A stretch of 64,000 nucleotides of DNA from Spirometra erinaceieuropaei (Eukaryota > Platyhelminthes > Cestoda > Diphyllobothriidea > Diphyllobothriidae): the NCBI GenBank assembly GCA_902702965.1, contig CACRXP010000190.1, positions 436,573 to 500,572 of the forward strand, given 5' to 3'. The notes under the pieces are model-generated. The model had not been told where the DNA came from. It did not search any database and worked only from the letters and a program-made list of their open reading frames with translations. A program made the translations under genes and the position numbers. Shown in pieces: positions 23,882-35,298 of this stretch (its first letter is position 1; every line of letters starts with the position of its first letter).

Positions 23882-24131
23882 ATGTTGGTTAACGCAAGTC
23901 CCAAGATGTCTGTCTATATTGCCAATATAAATACTAGGGCTGTTGGCACACGGGATGCGGTACACGAAATTATTTACTTGTTATTTAGGCACCGTGTCCT
24001 TTACTTGGCATATTGTTGCGCGGGTAACAATCGGGAGATGGCACCCCAAAACATCCGCCTAACCAAAGCAGCCTGTCTTACAAGACAGGTGGTAATAGGG
24101 GTTTTATGGGTGGCGGCTGGTTGGGATGTAG

Positions 24132-24530
24132 GATATTAGCCGACGGAAAGCCCTATTTGAACAGGTGAATGACCGAAGGTGGCAAGCCCTCAGTTCCGTT
24201 ATTGCAAAATGGGTCGCCAAAGGCAGTATAGTGGTAACCGACGGGTGGGAGACGTATAATCGTCTTCCCTCAGAAGGTTATCCACATTTCTCTGTTAACC
24301 ACTCAAAGAACTTCATAGACCCTACCACCGGACGGCACACCAATGTCATTGAGGAATACTGGAGTAGACCGAAAAGGAAACTCTACGAGGGAGGCCCTGT
24401 GTGTGGTCGAGCTGTGTGGGCTCACAAGGACGAAATGCAATATCGTCTTTGGTTTGGCCTCAATGCCATGTCCTTGACAGATGCCTGGGAACTGTTCCTG
24501 TCCGATGCTGTGCAGACTTATCCTATTTAA
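24132..24530 (+). pseudogene. Merlin/ISXO2-like DDE transposase, C-terminal fragment
   Basis: The frame after a TAG at 24129 encodes the C-terminal half of an ISXO2/IS1016-type transposase, the family that includes eukaryotic Merlin elements. Visible family signatures are a VVTDGWETYNRL block with the second catalytic Asp, then GYPHFSVNHS, then DPTTGRHTNVIEEYW with the expected catalytic Glu, then a KRKLYEGG block. Upstream (about 23990-24130) a related stretch is broken by stops and frameshifts, and the first catalytic Asp is not recognisable. There is no intact start codon, so this is a dead copy. Merlin transposases catalyse DNA cut-and-paste in the nucleus. I could not find the terminal inverted repeats. 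Confidence 0.85.
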
Positions 24531-24899
24531 AATTGATTTTGTTTTGGGATAAACTGCCATAATGTGAATGTATGCCGTATATTCAGGTGCACGTGTGTAA
24601 CGGTGGGGAAGGTTGGTAACAGCGACCATCATCCATGTAACCTCCTGCGATGTTCGTTCGGCCAGCCCATGTTAGGCCGTCCGGGAATGTCCAAGTAGTG
24701 CATGAAAGTAGGCCTGCAACCGCTGATATAGCCTGAAGGCAGTTGAGTCCACTGTTAAAGGTATTATTTCTAGGTAACGGATTTTTTGGGTGCCATCCCC
24801 CGATTGTTAACGTCTAACGAAAAAACAATTCGTGGCTATCAAGAAGAAGGTGAATGAGCTTGCTCGCTTGGAGCGTACAAGTTCCAATGATGACAGATC
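24531..24899. other. Spacer between Merlin and PLE fragments
   Basis: It starts right after the transposase stop and should hold the Merlin 3' end, but I could not identify a terminal inverted repeat. No gene. Confidence 0.3.
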
Positions 24900-25255
24900 T
24901 ATGACCCTCTGCGATCCTCGTGTCACACATGCGCAATACAGGTGTGCCATTGAGCGTCATAGCGTCACTCATTGAACCTCCCCCCAAATTTTCAAACGGG
25001 AACCTAAAGCAACTCACTAATGGGTAGCAATACAGCATCAAATACCCCCAGGATTTTCTACAGAAGATCCGAGGCCTTGAAGTAAGTACTGACAAATGCA
25101 TCCTATCGTTCGACGTTGTTGCCCTATTTTCCTCAGTACGCGTGACATGGCAACTGATAGCGTGGCTTGATGCCTAGAGGGAAATCCTGTAGGCAATCTA
25201 GACATACTTAAGCTCAGTTTCACGACGACAGGTATTATGAGCAGGTTACGGACAC
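24900..25255 (+). pseudogene. PLE reverse transcriptase fragment (plus strand)
   Basis: One frame from about 25010 reads DFLQKIRGLEV and then LSFDVVALFSSV. The latter is RT motif A as seen in Penelope-like elements (FDV.ALF..V), with the first catalytic Asp present. At about 25231-25256 YYEQVTDTPMDS is a degraded motif B (expected GTPMGSP). Stops (for example TAG in the NG*QYSIK stretch) and frameshifts separate the blocks. The fragment abuts the oppositely oriented PLE that starts at about 25262. Confidence 0.7.
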
Positions 25256-25261
25256 CCCAAT

Positions 25262-27340
25262 GGACTCGCTTATATAGAGGCCTAAAGAAGACACGATCGC
25301 CGGGACAAGAGCTCTATTAGACTGACGTGTCGGACTCCTGATCGAAACCAAAAGCAGAGGCAAAAGCAGATACGGGTGGTTCATGCACAAGGGGCTGCAG
25401 TATTTAGAGGATGCAGTTGCCATGCTACTGCATACCTATAAACATTCATGGCTCCCGCCTTCATCCGGGATCGTCGCACTTGGTGTGCTAATTGTTTGAT
25501 GGTCGAAATTTGCGTCCCTAATTGCTGCAATTTCATCACGTGAGTTGGATGTTGGTGTGATGATTGCTCGACCATCTGATCCACTGACCCTGACGTTGGG
25601 AAAAGTGTTCACCTGAGTGCTCCCCCAGTGGCTACTTGCTCCGCCCAGGGAAGTCTCAGCACCGAGTATGGAAGGGCAAAATTATTGTACTTGTTAATGG
25701 ACTGGGGACCAGTAAACCATGATTCAAGTAGTTCCCGGCTCACGAGGCTGTAACCTCTTGCGAGAATTTCGACCTTGTCAAATTTGAATGTGTGGGCGGA
25801 TCTCGTCGAATGAGCCGCAACTTGGGAGCTGGCGTCATTTCTGCGGACCTCTGCAGCGTGTTCGGCCATCCGCGTTTGGAGCTGTCTTCCAGTTTCTTCG
25901 ACGTAGTTGCTTTGTCCGCAACTGCACCAGATCCGATAAACGACTCCAGAGGTTTCTAGCCGTGGCAGCGGATCTTTCGGTTTCATTAAATAACGCCTGA
26001 TGATTGCCTCCAGTCTGTGTAAAACACCAACCCCAATTGGTGCGAGAAGGCGGTCGACAGCTTCTGAAACGCTCTTGACAAACGAAAGCTCTCGCTAAAA
26101 TTTGGTGTCCGAGTGGTTAGGCCTTTCGTTCCTTTTGCGTATGCAACAGTTGACGAAGTTGCGTTGGTAGTCATTGACTTTGAATATTCGTCGAAAGAAT
26201 TGTAGTTCGGCAATCTTGTCTTCCGGCTCACTGCAGTTCGTTTCGACACGCCGATAGAGCATCCTTACACAAGTGCTGATTGGATGGTTGCTGTTGAAGT
26301 TCAGTACTTGCATCGTATTTGTTGCTTTCCTGAACACTTTGGTTTTTAGTTCATCACAATCTTTGCGGCATACGAGGACATCCAGGAAAGCCAGCTGGTT
26401 GTTCTCTTCCTCCTCCATCGTAAATTGAATATCCGGGAAGACGGCGTTGGGATGTTTCTTGAATGTCGGCCCCTTATCCCGTTCATTGACGACTAAGGTA
26501 TCATCCACATACCGGGCCCAGAACGTCGGTTTGTGGAGTTGGAAGACCAGCGACTCTAACCGTTGCAGGACCGCCTCGGCGATGAATCCCGAAATCGGCG
26601 AACCCACTGCTGTGCCCTTCACCTGTTCGTAGATTGTCCCGTCGAACGTGAAGTACGTCCTTAGACAGAGCTTCAGGAGTTGAAGGATTTGGGCGTGTCC
26701 AAGACGATTTTCCGTTTCATTGTATTGGCTTTGTAGTAGCAGCTCGATTGTCTCGAATGCGAGATCCTGGGAAACAGAAGTTAAAAGGGATGTAACATTA
26801 AAGGATACCATGACCTCATTTGGATGGAGGTTTAACCCCTTGAGTTTCTCCATGAATTGCGCTGACGAAGAGACCGTGGTGTCTGACTCAGCGGTCAGGA
26901 ACTTGAGATGCCGAAACAGCCACTTAGCCAGTCCGTACGTTAGAGTCCCTTCGAGCGACAAGATGGGTTGGAGAGAAGCGCCGTCTTTGTGCACCTTAGG
27001 GAGGCCATAGAGTCAGGCCAAAGTTCTATCTTGGGGTCTCGCCATGCGTCTGTCGGTCGGTGTTATTGCACCTGAGTTCTCCAAGGCCAACGACGTCGCA
27101 TTAATTTCGCGTGTTAGCGCTTTTACAGGGTTCGTTGCACATTGGACATAGAACTGTCTATCCTACAGTAAACCTTTGGCTTTTTGAAGGTAGTCTGTCC
27201 TGTCCAGTACAACCGTGTCACGCCCTTCGTCCGCTGGCACGATGACCAAGTCTTTGCCGGCCTTGAGTTCTCTAAGAGCATCACGTCCGACCTTGGTTAA
27301 TAAAGCTCTTGTCCCAGCGATTGTGTCTCCTTCTTCAAGA
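25262..27340 (-). mobile_element. Penelope-like element, minus-strand copy with inverted termini
   Basis: The element contains RT and GIY-YIG endonuclease sequence on the minus strand. Its ends are inverted copies of each other: the left end has GACACGATCGCCGGGACAAG (about 25291-25310) and the right end carries the near-identical reverse complement (about 27308-27327). The left terminal region (25270-25610) also matches the right terminal region of the inner PLE at 58870-59057, so the two belong to the same family. Inverted or partly inverted termini are a known feature of PLEs. Confidence 0.8.
25609..27297 (-). pseudogene. PLE RT-endonuclease polyprotein, broken by three stops
   Basis: A single reading frame on the minus strand holds, in order, an N-terminal DLVIVPADEGR block, a GLPKVHKDG block, RT motif A (FNVTSLLTSV, with Asn in place of the catalytic Asp), motif B (GTAVGSPISG), motif C (RYVDDTLV, with both Asp) and a C-terminal GIY-YIG domain (GVVYRIWCSC…YVEETGR, with Glu where the copy at 58.4 kb has Gly). 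In-frame stops are TAG at 27163-27165, TGA at 27013-27015 and TAG at 26095-26097 between RT and endonuclease. The last replaces a Trp-like codon and sits at the same place as a TGA in the 58-kb copy. PLE proteins copy their own RNA and cut target DNA. This copy is inactive in sequence, since motif A has lost its Asp. Confidence 0.85.
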
Positions 27341-27448
27341 CTACTTCCTGTTACTCATCTCTTCGCTTCTGTTGGCAATATAGAGGCTGTTTGCAGAACT
27401 AGTCATGCAGCGACTACAAAAGAATTTTGTGCACACTTTTAAACCAAA
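27341..27448. other. Junction between PLE copies
   Basis: A short spacer between the right terminus of the minus-strand PLE and the next PLE fragment on the plus strand. No feature recognised. Confidence 0.3.
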
Positions 27449-27780
27449 ATGTGGCTCCGCTATGAAGATGGCACATTTATCATCAAAAGGACCTGCCAAA
27501 GTGAACTGCTGTACCAGAGCTTAGATGGCGGCTTCCCGGCTATGGAGTTTAATCGCGAAGAAGCAACAGGAGATACCTCCCCGTTTTTAGATGGAAGTAT
27601 TGCAAGACTCAGTAGTAGCAATTTCGCAACAAACATCCACCGAAAAGACTAGTGTGTAAATCATTCTAAACTATGGAAGCAATCATGCTGAGGCCCATAA
27701 AAGAAGTTGCGTCCGCCCTCGTTTCCATCCGACCTTTTGTCACTGCACTAGTGGTGACTGACTTTAGAAAGAATTGGCGT
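27449..27780 (+). pseudogene. PLE RT fragment, motif C onwards
   Basis: The frame starting at 27449 reads MWLRYEDGTFIIKR, then FNREEATGDTSPFLDGSIAR, then HRKD before a stop. This is the PLE order: motif C region (expected RYVDDTFVI; here YEDG, so one Asp is lost), then the ME/FLD block and the start of the RK(P) block. Sequence after the stop at 27650 is frameshifted. It is a different, more diverged PLE than the 25.3-27.3 kb copy. Confidence 0.65.
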
Positions 27781-30240
27781 ACCTATATCGGCTATTTCGG
27801 TCCAACGCATATCCAAACAACTTTAGTAGAAAATGTCTCAGTCCCCAGAGCCAGTCACAAAGCCTCGACCCCGATGGAGATAAAGAGCTGCGGGAACTTT
27901 ATTCACTGCCGTACATTTAAGGAATTTCTGAAGCCATCTGTCGACAATAAAGGCGCTTCGGCCTTTCCATCGCCCAGAAGCCCTCAACTGCGGCGTGGAG
28001 TCTTTAGGGCTGTGAGTCACACAAGCAATGTTATGGATCTCTAGACAAACAGGAATATGAGTATGCTCAAGTCCTCAGACGTACATGATATATTTTAACC
28101 AGTCCCCACTACCATATCTGCAGTCAAGCGTCAAAAGCAGAATGGAAACCTTCGAAGCCAAACAGTTCTTCACAGCTGTTTCGTCCGAAGTAAGCGCAGA
28201 AAACGTATGTTAAATGAAGAGATTATGAAAAATTTCACGAGCAGAACATAATCCCTGGGGGATGGTCCTCGAGATGAGTTTCTCATGATGCACGCGTCGG
28301 CTGTACGGATCATAAATTCAGCAGGTTTCTCGGAATTTTAGCAATCGTGCTCCTGGCGGCTTCTTCACGTAGTCTGCATCAACAAAAGGAGGGCTTTGCT
28401 ATTTGCTAAAATAACTGTAAAAGCGTACCAAGTCTCTGACATGAGCAGTATGCTCCGCTGTAAACGTGAGCTGTTGCGAATTCTAGCGCATCATGCTAAT
28501 ACGTTCATTTAACACGTTCGTACTTCAATCGCCCTGTTGATGAATTCCGCGTGCGTCCATGCATTCGTATTATTAAATGCATATAAAGATGATAAAAACA
28601 CGCCGGCAGTATTCGAAATGGTGTTTCAAATTCCTAGTTACAACTCGATTTTTCAAGTAGCCTTCCCTTTTTCATTATATTATCGAGTTTTTGAAGTGGG
28701 AATGAACTCATAGCGCCACGATAGCCAAGATCTTGTTGCGCAGAATCGGTGCAATCTTCCGTTTGCATATTACGCAAGATGCGGTTGATTAAAGCAAAGA
28801 TGATCATGCTTGATGCGGCTGATAACGGCGCCACAGGAATAACAGTTCCCATTAGGTCATATATTCACAGACCGGTCGTAAGTATACAAAGTCCTGTGAA
28901 GCAAAAGAATCTTTCATTTGTCAAATGTTTGGGCATCTTTCGCTGAGGGTGGAGGCCGTTGAGTTTCAGAGTGCTCTTAAAGTATCTTTGAATACTTTAC
29001 GATTCTCACTTGTCCAAAAATATAGGTTGAGTGCTATGTACTTACTAAGACTTTAACAGTAAGATATTTTTGAAAGCAGTTATCGAAGCAGTAAGTGCCT
29101 GGGCGTTGTTTTTCATTTGGATGGCCGTTTGGGTTACAACTGAAGAATCGCCCAAACAGGAAACCTAAATGTCGAACAAATGAAGGTCCATGACATGATC
29201 AACGAGGAATATGCTTTCAATCGATTAAAAAACTCTTTCTAATAAATGAAATATTCTAAAAGTACTTCGGTACTGTATTCTGTCGAAGAATGTTTGCGTA
29301 CTTTACCTTTCTACACAGTAAAGCCGGAAAAATATGACACATCATGCCGTTTTTTCACTTTCCGGTAAAATAATGATTATTTTTTCCTCCGCAAACGAAT
29401 AAAACTTACCATTCTCTTTATACTGCGGCCACCTTCGCTAACATTGATTACTGTTGGGCTCCTTTCTACGATTATGAATGCGCAGAAGAGTGGCCATATA
29501 TGCACTCATGTATTGCTCAATTGGTTTATGTTCTACACGCTCCGTTCCTAAATTACTTATAAGCAGAAAGTAGACCGCGCAAAAAGTATCTTCGTATATG
29601 TTTAAAATTTAAAATGATCACTTTATGATGGTCATTTTTACAATTACTCATTGCGTAATCACAAATAGCAAGACAAAATTAGCCTGCTAAAACAAAGTAT
29701 TACCTGTAGACGTTACTACTGCACTTTAGGTGACAAAATCGCAAGGACTTACAAATCTGACTTAAAAATCAATGCAGTGTCTGACGGTAGAAACAACTCA
29801 ACTTCCTAGTGCAGCAGATTTTTCTTAAAGCAAATCTTTATATTTGATTAGTCCCATCTTATAGAAAAACGAGCTCACATGCGAAAACTACACAAGTCTA
29901 GGATGGCAATTAAAACTGATAATTACCTGTTTATGGGGTAACGTAGATTTCTGCCCAAACGCATCGAAATTTGCCCAATTAAATTACGTAGAAACATAAT
30001 CTACATGAAAAAGGGATTAGGCGAATGAACAAGGGACGCAACGTTCTAAGTGACTAAAATTATCATATCAGTTTCCTACATCACGCTCCATGAACAAAGT
30101 CACCCACTGTGTCTGCGTGTCGTCTTAGCAGTGGGAGTGTACTCAGAGCGCCACAATAGCCACGACCCAGTCTCGCTTTAGAGGAGAAGGTAAAGACATC
30201 AGTATGAGTAGTATATTCTGTACAGAAATCTGGTGACTGT
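27781..30240. other. Non-coding stretch
   Basis: No gene. Frames at 27673-28044 and 28634-28852 have no recognisable domain. A short sequence around 28697-28740 (containing AGCGCCACGATAGCCA) recurs in diverged form near 30150, so it is probably a fragment of a dispersed repeat. Confidence 0.35.
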
Positions 30241-31090
30241 CAGACCTCCCGATGCAGAGCCGTCTGCAGGCTCGCAGACGTCCGTGCTCTAGGGTGACGT
30301 GGGCGTGAGTGAATAAGCGTCACGTGAGTCTCTCAGCGTCAGCCTGGTCACTTGACGAGGTGACAGTTGAGTTTGTGGACACCTGTGATTGGCTATCCTC
30401 GAGGCCGAATGTGCTCACGTGTTGACGCTCGCGAATCGCGATCACATGATCCTTGGCGCGGCGTGTGTCCGTGGTAGAAGGCCAAATCTCCTTTGAGGCG
30501 GTACAATATCGTCGGTTCCCCCAGTCGTCGTCGAAATTGAGTAAATGTACAAAAAATCGGAAGAAATTTCAAACGTTTCCAAAAAACCATTACCCCTACG
30601 GCGTTCCTGCCAGTAATCGTCTGCGGAATACGTTATTGTGTACCGATGGGTTCCTGTCTCTTTCACTTTTCCTTGATATTTTTGTAAATGGCTTCTAACT
30701 CAGTAAGCTGATTAATCCATGACATGAGTGCATGGCTTCAATAAATGCTTAGACTTTTTTGGTAGGCCAGACGCCGACGATGCGAGTTTTGTCCCATGCA
30801 AGAGCATGCCCGGTATTTAGCGTGTGCATGGTCGTTTGAGATAAGTGTTCTTGCCTCTTAACAGCTAACAAATGCTCATGGATGCGTGTGGAGGCGGGCT
30901 TTCCAGTTCGGCCACAGTATACGACATCATACGCCTTGCATGGGATCCTGTAAACGACTACCTTCTTCTGCAGATAGCCAAAAATATCCTTTGGGTGTAC
31001 AACCTGAATGCGTAATGTAGTCACCGGTTAGTGTGCCCTCTGTATTTGGGGTTTTCTCAGGTGTCTTTCAACGATTTCAGACATATTTTT
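30241..31090 (-). pseudogene. PLE endonuclease (GIY-YIG) fragment plus 3' region, second subfamily
   Basis: On the minus strand the frame at 30749-31024 encodes VVYRIPCKAYDVVYCGRTGK followed by RIHEHLLAVKR and NTGHALAW, the GIY-YIG endonuclease order of PLEs. The YIG is here YCG. Upstream, at about 31090-31025, the preceding linker is visible but interrupted by a stop (TAA just before PVTTLR). Downstream to about 30240 the sequence is GC-rich and probably the element's 3' region. The subfamily differs from the CSCGQSNYVGETGR type at 25.7 and 58.4 kb. Confidence 0.7.
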
Positions 31091-32050
31091 TAATGAAAAA
31101 GACTTTTCTCTATGTATTTGCTCTGAGCACCTGCTTGGGATTATTTAGTTCTTTCTCTTTTGACTTTCATTCTTTTGCGTATCGACATATAAGTTCTCCG
31201 GGGCAACCATTCCGGGAAAATAACTCAAACAAACCCCCAAGTCCGATAAAAAATATCAAACGCTCCTGGCATATTTTAAACCTTCATCCGCTGTCTGGAC
31301 CATTGTCCTAATTCGGCAAATCAAAAATGCAAATCACTGCAGTCGAGCAAACATTGGCGAGACCTCCATTGTGCATTCTAGGTGATCAGAATCCAACTCT
31401 TAATTTCGTCGTAGCACACCCAATTTTGTAGCAATTACAAGGCATGAATTCGACAGAGTATTCTCAAACAACAGTCGTTCTGTCTTGATGCAAACAAGAT
31501 CGATGTCCACCAATGGACGGATACTCGCTCTTATTTATCTACCGAAGTGTTCGGCTCATAAAACATTTATTGCGTCCTTTGTTTAATGCGTCAGGCCATT
31601 ATAGGCAAATTCAGTATTGACCGTCTGACATCAGGGTTAGATACAGGAATCGGACAACACGCAGTGTGCCGACCAGCACTAACTCAATTATCTTGCTGCA
31701 TGATGCCGAACGCACGCCTCCGTGATATGGATATCCTGGATGGGAGTATAAAAAGAGATTGGACTTGTAGAGCATTTGTTTCACGAATATGATGAATCGA
31801 TTGATGCCCAGCGATTTCCATGAGACGCAAGTTAAATTACACATTTGCTGGCGGATTCCTCTGCTTTCGCCATTTCTGGGTAGTCTGGTCGATCAGCAAG
31901 GAAATATAATGATCACATCTTCCAGCGCTTTGATGATCCTCGCGGCCTTTAATGTCTTCGCCTCTCTTGGCCTCCATACGAACTGTTACCAATCAAGGGA
32001 GGTGCCTTCTACGTCACAAACTTGGCGAATACTTCAACCAAATTTGATGG
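31091..32050. other. Non-coding stretch
   Basis: No gene. Several frames of 68-100 codons overlap on both strands (for example 31789-32091) with no recognisable domain. Confidence 0.35.
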
Positions 32051-32271
32051 GCTTTCTTCATTTCATTGATATTTTGGCAGATTTTGACTAATTCATATTG
32101 ACCCAACTGTGAAAAACTCGGCGCCTCGGTGGGATTCGAACCCACGCAGTAAGGGGAAGGCTTTAGCGCAGCCAACGCTCTAACCACCTGAGCTATGGGG
32201 CCTCGTAGCTCAGGTGGTTAGAGCGTTGGCTGCGCTAAAGCCTTCCCCTTACTGCGTGCTTTCTTCATTTC
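32051..32271 (-). mobile_element. S1 SINE insertion with palindromic head and 14-bp target duplication
   Basis: GCTTTCTTCATTTC occurs at 32051-32064 and again at 32258-32271, flanking a 193-bp insert. The insert holds, on the minus strand, a tRNA-like unit (box B GGGTTCGAATCCCAC at about 32131-32145). The head half of the same unit then appears on the plus strand. The arms 32143-32194 and 32207-32258 are perfect 52-nt reverse complements around a 12-nt centre. The unit has a good T arm and D arm but a poor anticodon stem and a long variable region, so it is a SINE and not a tRNA gene. Confidence 0.8.
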
Positions 32272-32641
32272 TCATTAGCCGTTTTTTCTTGTTGGACTGT
32301 CTATCTTGCAAACACAAACTGGACACTGTAGATTGTTTGTCTACATGTCCTAAGGTATACTCGATAATGTAATTTTTGCTTTTCATGAAGGTGCCCTTAT
32401 GAATGCCAAATGAAACAATTTATTTGTTTTATAACTCCACATAATCATGGTTGACCTGGTTCCTGATTAAAATGCCATACCACTCGACATAAAATAATGC
32501 ACAGGTTCTGCTGTAAACAAATGCTGCTATGCGTTTTGTTTGAGAACTAGGTCATTCGTCGAGTAAAGAGCAAACGTAAAGTAAACACGATGTTCACCCA
32601 TTAGCCCTCTATTAACGCTGAAACCTTTTCCCTTGTTTCAG
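32272..32641. other. Non-coding, probable intron
   Basis: It ends in a strong splice acceptor with a long pyrimidine tract (CCTTTTCCCTTGTTTCAG at 32624-32641). Otherwise featureless. Confidence 0.35.
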
Positions 32642-32717
32642 ACGAACGTTGTTCGACCCACAGGCCTTTTTGGTGCACGCTTTGACTGTTACATACGCGG
32701 GAAGGGAATCCAAGCAG
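32642..32717 (+). CDS. Putative small internal exon, unknown protein
   Basis: A 76-nt segment lies between an excellent acceptor (CCCTTGTTTCAG ending at 32641) and a good donor (CAAGCAG|GTAAAG at 32717/32718). In the frame open across it, it encodes TNVVRPTGLFGARFDCYIRG plus KGIQA, ending with one base of a split codon. The residues look like ordinary globular protein. I do not recognise the family, and no neighbouring exon in matching phase was found. The exon is too short for a confident call on composition alone. Confidence 0.4.
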
Positions 32718-33112
32718 GTAAAGTAAGCATTTACTGTAAAGAATGCATAGGATTTGTAGAACGGTGCATAGGATGCTTATATTTCAATAGGAGTGCTAAC
32801 GTTCTGTCGCAAGGATTATTACAGTAGCGATAACAAATATTTTGCTTTGTGCTGCCTCGACAGTGTTCGGTACGAAAATTCGGGCAAATAGATGTTTTAG
32901 GGTGACCCTGAAGGATACATGACGCCATAGGAGTTCACAAGGTGCTCTGCGTCCGGTGAGAAAGAATACTTTTCTGTCTCGTTGCCTTTGTAATCTGCAC
33001 ATTAGAAATTTTCAGAAGACCTCAGCGTTAGCGAGCATTAATCAAATAGAGAAGACGTTTGGACCGGTATGAAGGCAAACAAGCACAAGCTTTACGATCC
33101 ATTGAAAACAAA

Positions 33113-33640
33113 AAATGCGAGGTCTGGTCTTGCAGCCCCACCTGATTAATTATTAAAACAATTCTACTTAACATACCTAATATACCGCTGGACCAGGAGG
33201 GAGGGGGGGAGGAGATAACGCAGACGGAGCTCGAAACACGCGCAGCGGAGCGCGCGTGAAACGACGCTCGGTGTGTACGCAATCCCGAGACACAGCCACA
33301 TGCTGGATTAAGAAGATAAGGAGAATGAAATCATAACTGGAAGGCCATGAAGGGAACCGCATCTTAATCCGCAGTGTATGGCCACTTTAGGGGAAGCGTT
33401 GGAGTTCCACACCGTCCGGAAAGGTTTCTTTAGCAAGCCTACTTAGCCACTCACTGGATTAAAAAATAAAGCAGATGCAAGCAGGGCTCGAAGCACGCGC
33501 AGGGAGGCGCGTGTAAATTGATACTTGATGTAACCGAGGCTGGCGTATAAACATCCCCCCGTGGCACAGATACTTGTTTGATTAAAACAGTAAGGAAGGC
33601 GCAAACAAGTGATATAAGTAGAGTCAGCGGAATCATACCT
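33113..33640 (+). repeat. R6 repeat, copy 1
   Basis: It matches about 39215-39720 in the same orientation: TGCAGCCCCACCTGATT, CTGGATTAAGAAGATAAGGA, GGAAGGCCATGAAGGGAA (related), ACCGAGGCTGGCGTA and CCCCCGTGGCACAG. Within the unit a block recurs about 260 bp apart (GAGCTCGAAACACGCGCAG near 33228 and GGGCTCGAAGCACGCGCAG near 33485), so the unit is itself built from a tandem duplication. No coding capacity. Confidence 0.7.
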
Positions 33641-34189
33641 ATTAAGATTGTTTTAGTTTAAATAAAGTGCGACTTCAAGACAGAGCCCCGTCCAAAAACA
33701 TTTACAAATGCTGATCACTTCCTGTATGTCACCGTACAACACGGATAAGGAATAGTCTACATACAGAATAAAATGCCTGCAGAAAATCAACATTAACACA
33801 GACGGGATAAGTAACGAAAAAAAGGCACTGAGAAAAGTGCGTTTGAGAAAATAAAGTTAAGGCACAGGGCTACGTGTACATCAGGGAAATGGAAATCAAC
33901 AAGGAGGGTCAGGTGATGAGCAGTCGTGAAAATGACCGATACTCATAGATGAGCAGTTTGTGTTTGCGTTGAATAACTTTGCACATTTTCCCTAGTAAAT
34001 ATTAAACGTTATTGATTAAAACGTGCCTAATTCCCATATCGACCATCCAGGATCTTCTTCGATTGTCCATAGAACCTCGCACTTGAATAGCATTCTGCAA
34101 ATTACTAACGTTAGAGCCTAAGTGCCCATAAAACAAATGACACACACAGAATAACTAGCCATTTAACAGGTGCACCTGCTTTTTTTCAG
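33641..34189. other. Non-coding stretch
   Basis: No gene or repeat was recognised. It ends in a pyrimidine-rich acceptor (CCTGCTTTTTTTCAG at 34189). Confidence 0.35.
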
Positions 34190-34348
34190 ATTCAGAGGAG
34201 AGTTAGATTTGGCTCAAGCCATCGGATAGGATTTCAGTCCTGTTCAAATATGCACGCATTTTCGCTTTATCAGGCAGATAAAATTTACTACTGGATGACT
34301 GACTGCATAAGAATAAGCTTACAAATTAATCCGAGTTTAGTAGCTGCA
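34190..34348 (+). CDS. Weak candidate exon, unknown protein
   Basis: 159 nt, open in one frame (53 codons), lie between a strong acceptor (TTTTTTTCAG at 34189) and a strong donor (GCTGCA|GTGAGT at 34348/34349). The frame stays open to a TGA at 34415-34417 if the donor is not used. The translation (for example ADKIYYWMTDCIRISLQINP) matches nothing I know. It is not in phase with the candidate exon at 32642-32717. A chance ORF between chance splice signals is quite possible. Confidence 0.25.
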
Positions 34349-35298
34349 GTGAGTACAACCAGTTCTGGCTCGGCTTTCAGTGACACCTTTCCCAGCAACG
34401 TTTGTTGCATTATCTGATCAACAATAAACAAGCACTCAAGCTAAGTGTTACAAAGTCGCGTCGCCAACAAACCACTCGAGAACAGCATTAGCTAATTGCC
34501 TAGAACAGGACCTCTCTGAACCGAGCCTTTCCATAAGAATGCCCAAGAGCTGGTCTGTTGGGGTGGCGGCGTAGAGGAATAACTTTTACTTCGGAGAGTG
34601 CCCTTCGTTCCTAATGCTGCGATTTTAGGCTGACGTGCGACCCCTTCAGGCTTTTATAGTTGATCGCATTGCCGACGGCGTTTCAGATAAAAGGTAAGGC
34701 CGCCGAGTTCATTCTTCACGCTTAGCGAGCCAATCAAAAAAGTGATATGCTCCGCGTGACCTAGAAGCCCGCCTTCTACAGCAAATACTTAATGCAGATA
34801 ACAATACTGTGTAATACATGTATACTGACTATTTGTTCCATAATTGAGAACGTTATTCGGCGGCTAATGTAACGACAGAAACCACTACACAGGAGCTGCA
34901 TAGTGCCAACAGCTGCCTAGCATGAACGGTGGGGGAGGGGGGGGGAGTATGGTTACGGTCACAATCATGACCGACTACATCGACTGTTTCATATAATCTC
35001 CAGCCTGGCTTTTGCTTCGTCAGTGTCCTCTTCATTTTAATTTAACTCGCTGCGAGCATTTCAGAAGAAGACTGGATCAGACACAAGCTTCTAAATGTAT
35101 TGTCATTTAGGAGCGTTGATCAGTCCCCATTTGTGACTACTTAGAGCACTAATCGCTGTTTTTAAAGCATGCGTCACGTGTGTAGTTCGTAGGCCTCCTT
35201 TTTACTACCCCTGATGGTTAGTTCGCCATTCTACAACAAATGTATAGGTTGTTGGAAGGGATCCAACGCTATACATTAGAGCACAATATGTCTACCTC
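34349..35298. other. Non-coding stretch, possibly the LINE 3' flank
   Basis: No gene. A G-rich run lies near 34930-34948. The part nearest 35298 may include the 3' untranslated region of the minus-strand LINE; I could not find a poly-A tail or terminal repeat marking its end. Confidence 0.3.

Noticed and set aside
32118..32203. tRNA gene on the minus strand
   Set aside because: The T and D arms are good, but the anticodon stem has mismatches, the variable region is long and unpaired, and the unit belongs to a repeated SINE family with a target duplication.
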